From Zeugodacus cucurbitae (Eukaryota; Arthropoda; Insecta; Diptera; Tephritidae): DNA of 64,000 bases. Position numbers and translations under genes: made by a program. The notes beneath the pieces were generated by a model. The model did not search any database and was not told where the DNA came from. It saw only the letters and a program-made list of their open reading frames with translations. Below, piece by piece: positions 28,066 to 41,800 of the stretch; position 1 is the stretch's first letter; each line of letters opens with the position of its first letter. The DNA is taken from NCBI RefSeq assembly GCF_028554725.1, contig NC_071671.1:69620001-69684000 (forward strand), in the 5' to 3' direction.

Positions 28066-31000
28066 ATTATCGATGCAATGAGGGAGTAGTACTACGTGGG
28101 GTACGTGCTCTATTCACTTCATTTTCAATTTCAATTTGTTTACACCTTTTCGATTGCATATCTGCTTATGTGTCTGTTGTCTAGCCGTATTTTTTACAGG
28201 CAGTTTGACAATATTATAATGTGAGATGTCTTCGAAAACTGTTTGACAGATAATGTCTATTTTCACTTGACCTTGAGTTGATTCGTCACTCATTCTCTCT
28301 TTCTTTATATACACTTCAGCGTTTTTCGCAACCACTCCATAAGTTGTGGGAATTTCTCAACAGACTACGTTCTATATTAATTTTTGTAATACATATATAT
28401 TCGAGTTATAATACCAACAAAAATCTAACATATGTAAGATTGGTGTAAGGTCAAGGGTTTCGAATCATCTTTAGTTGACCATAAAAAAATCCACAGGCAG
28501 AAAAATAATGGCTTTTATTATTATGGTAGTACATTGCTTTCTAGTCCCCACTGCGATGGCGACAATGTTCATCGCAATGGCCAGCAAAAGTTAGCAAACA
28601 CTTCATGGAACGAATGAAATCAAAATATTTTTGTTCAACGTTCTTTCCTTCGTCTGCCACTTCTACCATTGTTTGGTTTATTTTATTATTTCCACTTATT
28701 CGGCAGTTTATGGCAAGCATTAAACGAATCCGTGGCAACTTCCGGTCCATTAAATTGTTGCTCAAGCAATGTTCAAGTAGTTCTGCTGCTGCAGTTTCCT
28801 ACGCGCTACAACTACACTTTGTCGATAAACTCCACTTAACCGTCAAATTGCTAACGGCAAATTTTGGTGGTAAATTCAATTTGGCTTCTTGCAACGCAAA
28901 TTTAATTTAGCTTCCTTGTAAACCTAATAAATTTTTCCCTTATATATTCCATGTTGGCAAAGTTATATTTGATATTTTAGTGAGAAGACGAAAGGTAGTG
29001 AAATCTCAATAGGAGCGGAGTTATGAAGAACGCTTCTTAAATAAGAAAGTTACATTTAAAGAATGATCGATGGAGTAAATAATTTTCAGTAGCAGATATT
29101 TATCCCTGATCTCAAAATCTCTGCAGTTGTTAGAGACACACAGATCCGAAAAACAAATAAAATAAGGAAGTTCTACGACTACTTATAGTGAACTGACAGC
29201 TGCTATAAAACTCACAAAGCCAAACTAATGAAGAAAAAAGGTGTGAAAGAAACCATTTTGTAACTCAGACTGTGAGAAAAACGAGCGTTGCATAGCACTA
29301 AGGGCAAAATAAGGTGTTTCAAAGCAAACAAAGTAAGCAATTTATTGATGTAGCGCACCTTTTTCGCTGCCACACTTCTCGCTTATTTTTGCCCTTAGCT
29401 GCAGTCGTTTACTTTGTAATTTATTACGCTTACATTTTAGACTGCCAGGTTGCAGTATTTCTCTCCTTCTTCCTTACTTATTTCTTACTCTATTCATTTC
29501 TAAAGCGTTTTCTGCATTTACAATTTTCAGCATTTTCTCAACGCTTGACTGGCTGCCATTTTGTAATTAGTTAACATTGTTCTCGTTGCGTTGGCGTTTA
29601 AGTGATTGACACCGCGACTTAATCATGCAACCGAAGCTTTATGCAACAATGCACAGAGAGAGAAAAGTGATAAATCTAAAATCAGTTGGAAAATACGGAA
29701 GGAGGGGAATTTTATAAACATTACATCAGCATTACAGGCATAAGATAAAAAGGACCCCAATAGATTTTATAGATATGTTCTTATATATGTAGTGTTTAAA
29801 TATTATCTCGGTAATATATTTATCAGCTTCACTTCCACTTTATTCATTTTAGTATGGATTCTCACCACTGTGCATCAGCAGAGCTCCAGTTTGCTCACTT
29901 CATTTTATATGACAGCGAAGGTATTATGTTATGCAGATCTTGATATTTAATTGATTAATTTTGCTTTTAGTGTTTTTTTCTCGCTGCATCCTTCAACTAC
30001 CAGCTCAGATGCTTAATTTTTTTTACCGTACTAATTGATATCACTGAATAAACGGATCTGCTGCATTTGATGGAATAGAGTAGTCTATGCTAATACAAAA
30101 ATACTTTCAATGTTGTCTTGAATAAAGTACACTTCAATCATACATTCATACATAATCCATGTGGTTCTCAAGTGAGGTAGATGCAAAATTGAAATTCAGA
30201 GTTACAAGCTCCTTTCGTGTAAACTGCATTTTAAGCGCAATTAGGCTAACACTTGCAACACCTTTACGATCATACACTTCAGTGTAAAGTACATACATTT
30301 CCAGAAGTTCACCCAACCTTGTTAACTGCAAAAGCACCTAGCAACAACTTGTTTAACAAGCAGCAACTTAACATGTACACATGTTGTTGCTATTAGTACA
30401 GTTATTGGTGGGTAAAAAGGTGACTGTATGATGGTTCTGTTAACAACTCCCATACACCAGCCAACTAGATAACTTTCGAGGCAAAAATTTGCTAAACCAC
30501 TTATAAGTGCTTGTAGGTGTTGTACGAGAGGGTGCTGCCTAACATTTACTAGTTTTTTTTGGTGATTTCCGTTTCCGTTATGAAGAAAAATTCTTTGTTC
30601 ATGGAATTTTTTAGAAGTGCGTTTACGTTTGCTATTTCATAAGATCTAGGTATAGAATAAATCAATTATCGCATATCAAAGCTCTAGTAAGTACATTTAT
30701 TCAGGAGTTATGTTTATGTTTAAATATCCTTTTATATTGCTGTCTATCTTTCAGTATAAAAGGCAAATTTTTCTCCGTTAAACGTTACCCATGTTGGTTT
30801 ATGAACAAAATATTTTGCCATAGCACTAATTATCTACTTTTTACATCAATTTGTTTCCTTTTTTCACTTTCATTTAAGCAACGAAATTATCACACATGAC
30901 AACAGAAACAGAAAAACTCCGTATTTGTCTTTTTTAATTTCCGTGATATCTTTATTGCCCGTTTAGATAAAGCGCCGTTGACAGTTTCGGTAATTGCTTT

Positions 31001-33440
31001 CATGTTTTTTGGCTCAGGATTTTTTTATTTTTTACAAAATAGCTTGACATTTCTTTATCCCTATTTTCAACTCAAGCTTAGATAATTTCATTTGTTGACA
31101 GGAACAAATTTATTCTAAAGTATTTTGCATATAATTTAATTAGTTTCTTTAAGACGCAAAAGGTACCGCCATTGTACTAACTAAAGTGAATATAAAAGTG
31201 CAAGTTTCATAAGGCAATGAAAAATAAAAAACAAGCATAATATAATATAATCTTCCAATATTTACTAATTACGCTCATGCAAGTTTCGTGGCCTTAAATA
31301 TGATTTGAAGTGCCAGTAATATAATGAAAGAATTCCAACTATGCCTTTGTTTATTAAGTACATGAAATTCAGTTAATTTACAAATTGCGCGAGAGTGCCA
31401 AGTGTTTACGGCACTTCAGGCTTAAAACTCATATTCGAGCGAATTTCAAGTGGCTGCCAGTTGCAGAAATCCACCTTCAATAGTATATAATATGTACAAG
31501 TATATGCACGTAGCAATATATTTGTATCTGCTTAAATTAGCCTAAATTAGGGCCTTATATAATCAGGTTAACTAATTAATAATTTATTATTTGCATACAC
31601 ACGTATCGAAAATAATACAAATTAGTTGATTACTCGTAACTGTCAGTATGTCATTGAAACATATGTATGTGTTTCGCTAATGCTAATTACATATTACAAA
31701 AGCTACCTTGCAATTTTCTGATTGTAGTATATCTTCTTACGCATTTTCATATTATCACAGTGTATCTAAGTCAATTAGTCAGCATACCTAATAGGCAATA
31801 TTTGCATGATAAACCCATTAAATCTAGTCCTAATACACTTTATTTATTTTCTTTACTGCGCTTGTGCGCTTAACTAGCTGCCATTTAATGACTTACACCT
31901 TCTATGAAACTCATTTCCTTCAATGCAAACAGTTACAATAAAATAAGCAATTATAAGGGAGCAGTTGAATTAAAATTAAAGCAATTAAACAATTAAATTA
32001 GTAAAATAGGACAGAGACTAAAATTGGATATAGTTACCTTTAAATGTAGTATATAAGCATAAGGAAATTAGCATGCCTCTAATACGCACCCAGTCATCTC
32101 TGAAATACGGATGCTACTAGAATATATTTTATTCAATTAAGTACCTGAGCACTAAACGAAGATTAATTGCTACCAAGTAATCCTGCCGCAGCCTCTTAAA
32201 TAGCCTAGCTTGGTGGCGGAGCAATGCCTATTATACTCGTATGGTCACTTACACTGAACAGTTTAATCCCCAACAACGAGTAATTTGCTACATAATTATA
32301 CAGAAATATATGGCTGAAAAAGTTCAAACCATCACAACACAGGAATGTCTGTCATTCCCCCTTTTCTCCCATGTTGTTACTGTTAATATGAATACAAGTA
32401 AATAATTACCTGGAGCAGCTAAATGCTATTAACTTGTCTTTGTATGAATGCTTACTCGCTGGGCAACAGGTGCTACATAAGGTTAATTTGTATTTCGTGC
32501 AGCCTATTTACGTCATGGCAATCGGAGAATATAGGAGAGGACTCATTGAGTTCTTATCTGGAAGTGTGCGTTCCGTTTTCATAAAATTATTTGTTGTTTA
32601 AGGGATTGAAATTAGAACATTACTGCAACATTACATTACGGATTAGTATGCGAACAGGAACACTTTATAGCAATGTATACTTAAGTAAACGTAAGTAAGT
32701 AATTATGCGTATATTTCGGTTTGGCTTTGTCACTGTGGTTGTGCTTTCATCAGCAACTATTTAAGAGAAACAACATATCTCTCAAAGTATTATAGTTTTT
32801 GAAATTTATTGGCCTTTTATTACCTAATTGTTGTCAGCAACGTACAGCCATTTCACTGTTCATTAGAGACCAACAACAAACCATGTGTTATGGTTTTCAG
32901 AAGCGTCAACTTTACTAATAAATTTCCGAGAATAAAAAGCGTTTTCATTCAGCTCGTGCGTGTAGTTTGCACTGATTTCGATATAATTTGAAGAAAACAA
33001 ACAAAAGCAAACAACGGTGGGTGCCAACATCAACAGCCAAACTAGCAGACCTGAAGGTGGCTTAGATATAGAACACATCCTCATGCATATTATTCTTGAT
33101 ACTTCTACTCTGAACTGAATCCCAGAGAATATAACTTGTTATTTTCGACTTTGAGTTGAATTATATTTCATTACAATATATGTATGATTGGATTTATATT
33201 AGACTAGATTATAATTAGTGAATCATACAAAATATACAAATCACTCGAATCTAATAATATTACTAATTCCGAAGTAGATTATAACAATTAAGCCTAACAG
33301 TACGGATAATTAAATTCCATTGTAGATCTCGTTATCGAGATAATTATGCAATCAATTAGATATGTTTCCCTTATTACATTGCATTATTATTGTTTCGCTC
33401 GAAGCCTGCCTGCTGGTAGTACTATATACAATTATTATTA

Positions 33441-35640
33441 TTTTTTTTTTTTCAATATTTCTTTATTTATTGAATCTGCTTTGTTTAAAGCCTAACAATA
33501 AGTATTAAAATCTTAAATCTATTTACAACTAAGTAAGCTCAAGAATGTGTTTGAGCTTTTTGGCAGAACGTTGCTCTTTAGTAGGCAGGTAGATCTCTTC
33601 TTTTTAAACGAGTTTGATTGGAATGTACCAAGGCGTTTGCCAATGGGTTTGGATGTTCACGAAGTTTAGAAATATATTTCTTTCTGCTGTCCTCTATTTC
33701 CTTCTTTACCATAGGAATATCAAGATCCTTATGGATATTTTCATTACGCATGTACCATGGTGAACCCGTTATTGTTCTAAGCATTTTAGATTGGAATCTC
33801 TGAATTATATCAATGTTGGTTGCACAGGTCGTACCCCACAGTTGAATACCATACATCCAAATCGGTTTTATGATTGCATTGTATAACAGGACTTTGTTGT
33901 CTAGGCTAAGTTTAGAATTTTTGTTTAGAAGCCAATTTAAATTTGCTGCTCTTAACTTCATGCAAGTTACTCTACTCGCTATATGTTTCCGCCACGTAAG
34001 CCTTCGATCCAGGTGAATCCCAAGATAAGTTACTTCATTCGCTTGGGGTACTCCCACATTGTTTATTTTAATTGTCCGACATGTTTCTGGCCTTAGAGAA
34101 AATGTAACATGCTTGCATTTTTGCTCATTAATTTTTATACGCCAGTTGGCTAGCCATTCTTCGACACAAGTTAAGTGCTCCTCTAATACTCTTGATGCTC
34201 TAATGGGGCATTTGTTTCGGCTTACTATGGCTGTGTCATCCGCAAAAGTGGATGTCAATACGTTGTTAGCTATTGGAAGGTCTGCTGTATATATTATGTA
34301 CAGAGTGGGGCCTAATACACTGCCCTGAGGTACACCGGCCCTTATTGCTCGTTCTTCTGATATAAAATCTGCTACTTTAACCGTAAATTTCCTATTTCTT
34401 AAATATGACTCCAATGTTTTATGCAATTCGTAAGGTAAAACGTTTTTGATTTTCCATAAAAGGCCTTCATGCCAGACCTTATCGAACGCCTGAGCTACAT
34501 CGAGAAAAATAGCTGAACAGTACTCTCTGTGCTCGAATGCTTTCCTGATTTCGTTTGTAATTCTATTCACTTGCTCTACTGTGCCATGTTTAGCACGAAA
34601 CCCGAATTGATGGGTTGGTATTATATTATTTTCGTGGAGGAAAGGAGACATTTTTGATAGTAAAACTTTTTCGAATATTTTGGAAAGACATGGTAAGAGA
34701 CTTATTGGTCTGTAGGAAGATGGTTGTGTTAAGTCTTTTCCAGGTTTATCTATCATGATGACCTGCGACTTTTTCCACGAAATTGGATAGTACCCGAAAC
34801 CAAGAATTGCATTAAAGAGCAAAGAGAGCACTGATATAGCAATATTTGGCAACTCAATTAACATTTTTGGAGTAATATTATCGTGTCCTGAAGACTTTTT
34901 CGGATTTAGCTCTTTTAGGATCTTGATAATTTCATAAGTAGACGTCCTAATAGACACGCTTGACTCGTTTGCAATATTGGGCAAAGTTGGCAACTTAAAG
35001 TTGTTTTTTGGTACATTGGGTTGAAATACCTTTTCAAGGTGATTTGCAAAGCAATTTGCCTTTTCCTCATTACTGCGCGCCCAATTACCATTCGACTGTC
35101 TTATAGGCATCTTGGAATCTACTGGAGGCTTAAAATACTTTTGGGCTTTCCAAAGGGAGTTTTTCTTGCTAGAATGTGGACACAGGTGCTTTATATAATT
35201 CTCAGTATTGTATTCTTCATCGCGTTTAAGTGCTTTTTTTAACTTACGTGCAGCCGATTTCAGTTGACGCAGAGTAGAAGGGGAACGACTTAACTGCCAT
35301 TCACGTCTCGCTTGCCTTTTCTCATTTACAAGCTTTTCTATTTCATTATTAGTCATGTTTCTAAAAACCTTAACTTTTCTTTTAGGTGTTGCCAAGACAG
35401 CTGCATTTGTTATTACATCATTGAATTCCATTACGCTTTCATCAATGTCTCTTCCTGTACTTATTTTTAAATCGATATTAATGTGGCTACTGATATATTT
35501 TCTATATTTCAACCAGTTAGTTTTAAAAGATGTTAGAGATACTTTTGGCTCAACTATCATGGGCTGTTCGAATAACTTTATTAGTACAGGAGAATGATCT
35601 GAAGATAAGTCTGTACATGTATCTGCTGTTATTAGCGATC
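33441..35640 (-). mobile_element. Jockey-type non-LTR retrotransposon, 5'-truncated
   Basis: The element reads on the minus strand. Its 3' end is a 13-base T run on the plus strand (33,441-33,453), the poly(A) tail of the insert. Its 5' end lies near 35,640, where the frame still encodes the last part of the endonuclease (LSSDHSPVLI) before similarity stops. Truncation at the 5' end is usual for target-primed reverse transcription. The flanks TATATACAATTATTATTA (left) and TATATAATTATAAATAA (right) resemble each other and could be a worn target-site duplication, but both are low-complexity AT sequence. It lies in the spacer between copies B and A. Confidence 0.85.
33578..35560 (-). CDS. Reverse transcriptase of a jockey-type LINE (C-terminal part of ORF2)
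   Basis: The open frame is 660 codons from the first in-frame Met. The same frame extends about 70 bases upstream through the SDHSP motif of the apurinic-type endonuclease, so this Met is internal and not the native start. A basic linker (residues 60-130, rich in Arg and Lys) comes before the polymerase. The finger and palm motifs follow in order: SSGHDNITPKML near 220, SYRPISLL near 283, FLDVAQAFDKVWH near 353, AGVPQGSVLGP near 410, and the catalytic FADD near 440. A thumb-like region ends at LPAY. The order and the motifs place it in the jockey clade. There is no internal stop, so the insertion is fairly young. Mobilisation is unlikely because most of the endonuclease and ORF1 are absent. 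Confidence 0.92.
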   Translation of the reverse strand: MIVEPKVSLTSFKTNWLKYRKYISSHINIDLKISTGRDIDESVMEFNDVITNAAVLATPKRKVKVFRNMTNNEIEKLVNEKRQARREWQLSRSPSTLRQLKSAARKLKKALKRDEEYNTENYIKHLCPHSSKKNSLWKAQKYFKPPVDSKMPIRQSNGNWARSNEEKANCFANHLEKVFQPNVPKNNFKLPTLPNIANESSVSIRTSTYEIIKILKELNPKKSSGHDNITPKMLIELPNIAISVLSLLFNAILGFGYYPISWKKSQVIMIDKPGKDLTQPSSYRPISLLPCLSKIFEKVLLSKMSPFLHENNIIPTHQFGFRAKHGTVEQVNRITNEIRKAFEHREYCSAIFLDVAQAFDKVWHEGLLWKIKNVLPYELHKTLESYLRNRKFTVKVADFISEERAIRAGVPQGSVLGPTLYIIYTADLPIANNVLTSTFADDTAIVSRNKCPIRASRVLEEHLTCVEEWLANWRIKINEQKCKHVTFSLRPETCRTIKINNVGVPQANEVTYLGIHLDRRLTWRKHIASRVTCMKLRAANLNWLLNKNSKLSLDNKVLLYNAIIKPIWMYGIQLWGTTCATNIDIIQRFQSKMLRTITGSPWYMRNENIHKDLDIPMVKKEIEDSRKKYISKLREHPNPLANALVHSNQTRLKRRDLPAY

Positions 35641-37520
35641 TATATAATTATAAATAAAGGAGTTACAGATTTTCTCTTTTGTATTTTCCCGTGCAGCAAA
35701 TACAAAATTATCCCCAACAACGATGAGACCAGATAACAAATAAGCGACAACAACAAATAAATCGCTTATGTGACTACGATTTGGCTACGCTGTTGTTATA
35801 AATATAGCAGGGTGTTAACGTAGTACATAAACCAAGAGTTTTTGTATGTGTATATGAAAATTTCCTAAATCTGCAAAACAAGCAACAGTTATAAATATTA
35901 TATATACAACAATAACGATAAAATAAAATATGTGTTGCCTAATTTTGGCTATGGAGCAAATTGATAATACTCAACGGAATGAAAATGTATCCGTATATGA
36001 ATATATAAGAGATAAGTGTGAATATGTACAATAATCAACAGGAATATTTATTAACCTTCTAGGCGAATACTCACATTTGGGGAGATAGCAGTTTCGGGTC
36101 ACCGCAAGTGAGCGCAATATATCAAGAGAAGTACTATATTACAAGCGTACGTGTGTGTAAAGCAAATGTAGTATTTAATATTTATCAAATATATTTTTGC
36201 TGTTATTTGATAAGTGTCATAAGCTTTAGTAAATGAAGTGGAATTGTTCTCGATGAAAAGATAAGAGACCAAGGTACATCATAAATCAACGGCGAGAAGG
36301 AGTATACTAAATCATATTAATAATAATTTCAAACACTGTCACTCAGTTTTATGACCTGCAATCTCTGCAAAATATGTAAAAGTAAATTATATCAAAAAAG
36401 CAAATTGTTGGTTTCGATACCAAAAGAATTAACTCAAAAAATGATAATAAAACAATTTTAATTGAAAGTTTTCGCACCACATTGATCATCCATATGACAT
36501 ATTTCAATATACAATTGATGAGACAAATGAAGTAGCTCTACATTCCGGGTGGTCGTTGTTCTTTTGGACTCAGCATGTTGTAATACAATTAGTGCAGATT
36601 TAATTGGCACAATCCGATTGCAACAAATATGATTTACATTGAAACTTTAAATAAATTGACCATGTGACGCCACGCCAATATACAGAACAAATACACATAC
36701 ATGCATATGCTGTTATATGCTCGCTCAGCCGAGCTTTTCCAAGGTTTTAGCCTTAATGCACAGTCGTCAATGTAATATTTGCTTGCGTATGTATGTAAGG
36801 TAACATAGATAAATATATATTATTTTAATTATTGCTGCATACTGATATACAGCCTGGCATTTATAAATATTTGTAGAGTAAACAATATTTACATCTCGAT
36901 TATTGGAAAATTGAATCCAGTGCATAAAAGACAAGACAATGGCCGTCACATGTACTTGAAAATTCCGTACACCATTTTTCATATTTTTATTTATGCAGGA
37001 ATTAAAGTCCGACAAAAAAAGTAAATATATGTATATGTAAATGCTGCAATAGTGAGTAGAGACCTTAAAAGTAAAAAAGTATTTTTTAACTCAGCACGGA
37101 GCTCTATAGATCGCTCTATAAAGTCTATCTTTCTATCTGCAAAATTATAAATGTAATAGTTTAGCTATCTAAGTATTAACCAATGCCTAATTCCCTTCAT
37201 CACTCAGCTAAACATCTTTTCCCACTTCAACCTAATTCAGCTAAAGTTCTAAGGGCCTTTTGTAAACCAAATTATATGTCATGCGGTCAACAAACAGCAC
37301 CTTATATCGGCAAGTAAGGTGAAATGAACGCATACTACTATCATTTGATTGCCAAAGTTACTTAAATTAAGTGAGTTGCTACTGCTGATATTGCTTGTGT
37401 GGATGAGACTTCAACTAAAATGTGCGAAGTAACGTTTCAAGATCGACTAACAGTATAACATATTGGCCAACAAACAATAAAAGCAAAGTGCTTAAAGTAC
37501 GATAAATAAAAATAAATAAA
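35641..37520. other. Spacer without recognisable features
   Basis: This is AT-rich DNA between the jockey element and the second dispersed repeat. I see nothing I can name in it. Confidence 0.45.
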
Positions 37521-38545
37521 ACAAGTAAGGGCTAAGTTCGGTTGTGACCGAACATTTCATACTCTCGCAATTTATTTATTTAATTATATAATAGACAATT
37601 TGACCCACATATTCGTCATATATATGGTATGAAGTCCATTGAAGCCCTAATATTAGGTTAGAAGCACCGAGGTCTTCATGTTCGATATATGGGGCCTTGA
37701 AAATCTATGGTCCGATTTCGGCGATTTTTAGAATGAGGCTGCCACACTATTAACATAGTATTTGTGCAAAGTTCTGCACCGATATCTTTACTAGGACTTA
37801 GTTTATATATTGTAAAGTAAACGATTCAGATCGTCTTCAAAGCTCTGGTATATAGGAAGTAGGCGTGGTTGTGAAGCGATTTGGCCTATTTTCACAACAT
37901 ATCATTGGGATGTAAGGAAACTATTACAAACCAAGTTTCATTGAAATCCGTCTAGTAGTTCCTGAGATATGGTTATTGACCCATAAGTGGGCGATGACAC
38001 GCCCATTTTCCATTTTGTAAAAAAACTTTGAGTGCAACTTATATCTGTCATTTCTTATGAGAAATTTCGTGTTTCTGGCGTTTTTCGTTAGTGAGTTAAC
38101 GCACGTTTAGTAATTTTCAACCTAACCTTTGTATGGGAGGTGGGCGTGGTTATTATCCGATTTCTTTCATTTTTGGACTGTATTAGGAAGTGGCTAAAAG
38201 AAACGGCTTGGTTTATATAGCTCTACTGGTTTGCGAGATATGTACAAAAAACCTATTTGGGGGCGGGGCCACACCCACTTCCCTAAAAAAGCTAGAACCA
38301 AATATTACCCTCCATAGTGCGATCCTTCATGCCAAATTTTATTTCCATGGCTTTATTTATGGCTTAGTTATGGCACTTTATGTATTTTCGGTTTCCGCCA
38401 TTTTGTGGGCGTGGCAGTGGTCCGATTTTGCCCATTTTCGAAAGCAACCTTTCTATGGTGCCAAGAAATAAGTGTGCCAAGTTTCATCAAGATATCTTAA
38501 TTTTTACTGAAGTTACAGCTTGCAAAGACGGACGGACGGACAAAC
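37521..38545 (+). repeat. Dispersed fly repeat, copy 2 (longer, 3' end lost)
   Basis: It opens with ACAAGTAAGGGCTAAG and GTTCGGTTGTGACCGAAC, an imperfect hairpin with 6-base arms. Then comes TACTCTCGCAATTTA, the inverted counterpart of the far end of copy 1. It carries about 480 bases absent from copy 1 (roughly 37,850-38,335), with GGCGTGG-type phrases. It ends shortly after its GGAC tract, without the TTGCGAGAGTATAA terminus. The two copies differ by many substitutions, so they are old and separate insertions. No credible protein is encoded. Confidence 0.75.
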
Positions 38546-41500
38546 ACAGAGTAGTACGGATATAATATGATATTGTGACGTGTAGGTGATATTTAAAGAT
38601 TATATTCAGATTGCAATTATTTTTATTAATTTCAATAAATTTTTAGTATATGTAAAATGTAAATTTTATTTTTTTAGAACATTTTAGAAAAAAAGTTCAC
38701 AAAAGGCAACTTAAGTAATAAAGTATTATATAAAAGGACACTCACTCACTTTTTTTGAAGTTGAATTTTTGATATCAAAGCCACAATGGCTAGAGAACGC
38801 TATTCTCTTGAAAGTATTGAAGTATTTATAGAAAGTAAAAGCTGTGAGTATTGCTAAGGCATCCATTGTCTGCCTTCGAGTAGACCCACAAAATTATATC
38901 CCGCAGCGTGGCAGTGAACTGCTTTTACAGTATTTATTAATATCCTCTATGACAGGCCAATAAAGTGCTGGGAAAGTATTTGAGGCACACCACAAACACA
39001 CAAATACTTATATATGTACATATAGTATACACATACATTAAATGACTAAATGGTCATTAAATGCATAGAAGGCGGATGAGAAGTAAAGGCAAATGTTAAC
39101 ATATATTTCCAACAGCATCGACATTTGGAGTTGGAGGCAAAATCTTCGTTTACACGCCCACATTCACACCCACTCAGCAAGCATCCTGGCAATGTCAGCG
39201 TTCGAATTATATTTCCATGTACATTTGTGCGATATTATTATTGGAAGCAATAAAATATTCTCTCTATAGGCGAATAGCATGTTTTGAGTATCATTTTATG
39301 GCTGACCATAAAAATTATGCTAAGCGTTTGCGTTGTGCAGAGCTACCTCAGTGACAAATGCTTCCGTGAAGAGCTGGAGAGCGCAGTACGAGTACGAGTG
39401 TGCTGAGAAGAGTGTGTATTTATAAATTCAACGAAGTTGTAGCACGGTAGGAACACGCACACAAACTATAGTAATAAAGTTTTTGTCTTCAATATGTACA
39501 TTGAAGCTTACAAACATTTGCATAGAAATGGAGAATTGTTTTTACATAGAAAACACACAGTTGACAGCAATTAGTAGCACTTAAATTATCTTAGAAGTAG
39601 GTATCTTCACTTACGATTTGCATTTACTATTCCTTCTCACAATCAATTTGTAAGGACGTAAAGAATAGTTCATTCAAAGAGAACCCAAGTACATGTAACT
39701 GCAATATTACTACAACTGGCAGCAACTATCACTTTTGATAAGTATGGAATCGCACAGATAAACAACCATCTTCCTAGAGTCCCCTACTATTCGTGCAACA
39801 TATCAGAGACCTAGTAACTATTTACTCACCTACGAATGGTAAATACGGAATATCAACGTATGTAAACAGCAGTGAATAAAATATGCCACAACACGCAAAT
39901 AAATAAAATGTTGAAGCCTTAACTCTCCTCATGGGTCTACTTTGTGAAATGTACTGTAATAGGTTGGTTGCGATGTCTAGCAAACTCTCTCTGTATTCTG
40001 CTCCGTTAGGTGCATGTTTGGTGGCCTGTAACGAATATTGGTAGGGATGAAGAGCAAAGCAAAGAAAGCAAACATGTTGTGGTTTAAAATAAATGAGGAA
40101 ACCTTTATATGTTATATGCAAGTATATCTTCTTTGTATATAGTATACCAAACGAAGACGTGCTCTAAGCAATTTTAAAACTATTTAAACTCATACCTTAC
40201 ACTAAGAAAGTGAAAAGAAAATATGGTAATTATCCAGCTGAGGACAAGTATGTGTGCAACAGACGAACAATCAGATATGGCAGCCACTTACAAAGTCAAC
40301 AATTTAACGCCGCACGTAAATATATACCAGACTAAATTTGCATCACTGACTGCCCTTACTCTCGAATTATCATCACAAAAAGGCAGACAAAACAAAGCCA
40401 CGTGCAGCAGCTGTGGCGAATTCAACGAATCAAAGAGCATAAAGTCAAACGCACTCACACTCAGAGAGAGAGAGAGAAGAAAATGAGAACAAATGATACA
40501 AGTTAGTGGAAGCAATTGACAAGGAGAGAATGCAGCGAATTCGAGAAAATTGAAGAAGTTCGCTGCAGAATAATAGTAAAAGAACTCATATCAGTACCCT
40601 TTGAGTACTTGATGTAACAAAATATGTGAAGCGGCGCAAAAATGAAGGCAAAATAAGGATAATTAAAACTGCTTGATTGTACAAAATGTTAGAACAAAAA
40701 TAAATTGTATCAAAGAAATGCAAGCATTAAACAACGGCGTATACGTAACTAAAAGGAGACGAGGTTTTCATATACTGAAATAAAACTCTAAAATAAAATT
40801 GCAACTTCCTTAATCAGCAAATTAGCTTTGAAATAGCTTTCTCAATGCAAACCCGTGGAATGTGACAGTCTGTGGACCCACACAAACAATGAACGAAAAA
40901 CAAATTCACGAAATAAATCTTCACTTTTTTTGGACAAGCAGATATGCAAATGTTTGCTTACAGAATCAGCCCCGAATAAGCATACAAATAGGCGCGCACA
41001 TACGCTTAACCGTATTAGCCTCATAACTCATTTCGCTAAAAGGTTTCCTTTTGAATACTTGCTTAACCTTCTTTCCTCATTATTCGTACTCAGGTTTAGA
41101 CGTCTTTGTTTGTTTACATTGAGGATTCGTGAGGTACATATGACAGTGGCGTGGAGCACACACAGAACAAAACCCCTTAACCCTTGTTCTCATTTCACTT
41201 CCACATTTATTTTGTTGATTTTCTCTGCTCCTTTTAATTTGCACTTCGGTTTTGTTTGTTGTTATTAGCTAGAACTTTTTTACGTTGTCTTTATTGTCAT
41301 TGTTGTTTCCTTATATCTCTGCTGGGAAATACAGTGTTGTGGAATTAGGAGTATTCAGTTTATTTAAGGCATGTAATATATTGAAATATTTATATTCGCA
41401 AAACAACTTAATGCTTGGAAATATGATGAGTTTAGTTACTTAAACCGCAATATTTCATAAGAAAATCTGTGGGGAGTACACACATGAATATGTAATTATA

Positions 41501-41800
41501 TGACCCTCAACATAACTCATTTAGTATGTGTTAATATATGTATTTATAACAAAACTAAAGCAACCAAACATAAGCATAAATTACCAGCTGCGTACAACAC
41601 ATTTCATGGGAAACACACTTGTTCTAATATAAAGTATACTTTTAGGCGTTACACAAACAACACCAAATTTAACACCGTTTCGCTTAACTAAAAGTTTTAA
41701 TTAACTTCCATATGCATAAGTGCACTTCAGGGCATGGACTTTGTAGACATTTATGTGCAATAAGGTATGCAATGTTCGAGCTGTCTGTTTGTATGCATTT
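38546..41800. other. Spacer left of copy A
   Basis: I see no recognisable gene or element. There is a short (GA)n run near 40,461-40,475 and one GCGTATACGTAAC site at 40,737. Copy A similarity to copy B begins at about 41,800. Confidence 0.45.
40737..40749 (+). repeat. Recurrent 13-mer, site 3
   Basis: Exact GCGTATACGTAAC, followed by TAAA instead of ATT. Confidence 0.6.

Larger units (their letters stand above)
20333..33440. other. 13-kb spacer without recognisable genes
   Basis: This is AT-rich DNA. The short open frames are all under about 120 codons and encode nothing I recognise. There are A-runs such as at 23,124. Two copies of the word GCGTATACGTAAC lie at 26,888 and 28,053. I found no further copy of the duplicated locus here by eye. 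Distal regulatory sequence or introns of a gene extending outside the window are possible. Confidence 0.4.

Noticed and set aside
34059..34328. Plus-strand frames within the retrotransposon
   Set aside because: They are shadows of the minus-strand reverse transcriptase, which carries all catalytic motifs.
38190..38471. 93-codon frame in the second dispersed repeat
   Set aside because: The related stretch in copy 1 is also open for a while, but the product has no domain, no conserved start, and appears in a repeat without other coding marks.
40461..40475. (GA)n run as a GAGA-factor site
   Set aside because: It is a short simple repeat with no promoter or other site beside it. It is too weak to call regulatory.
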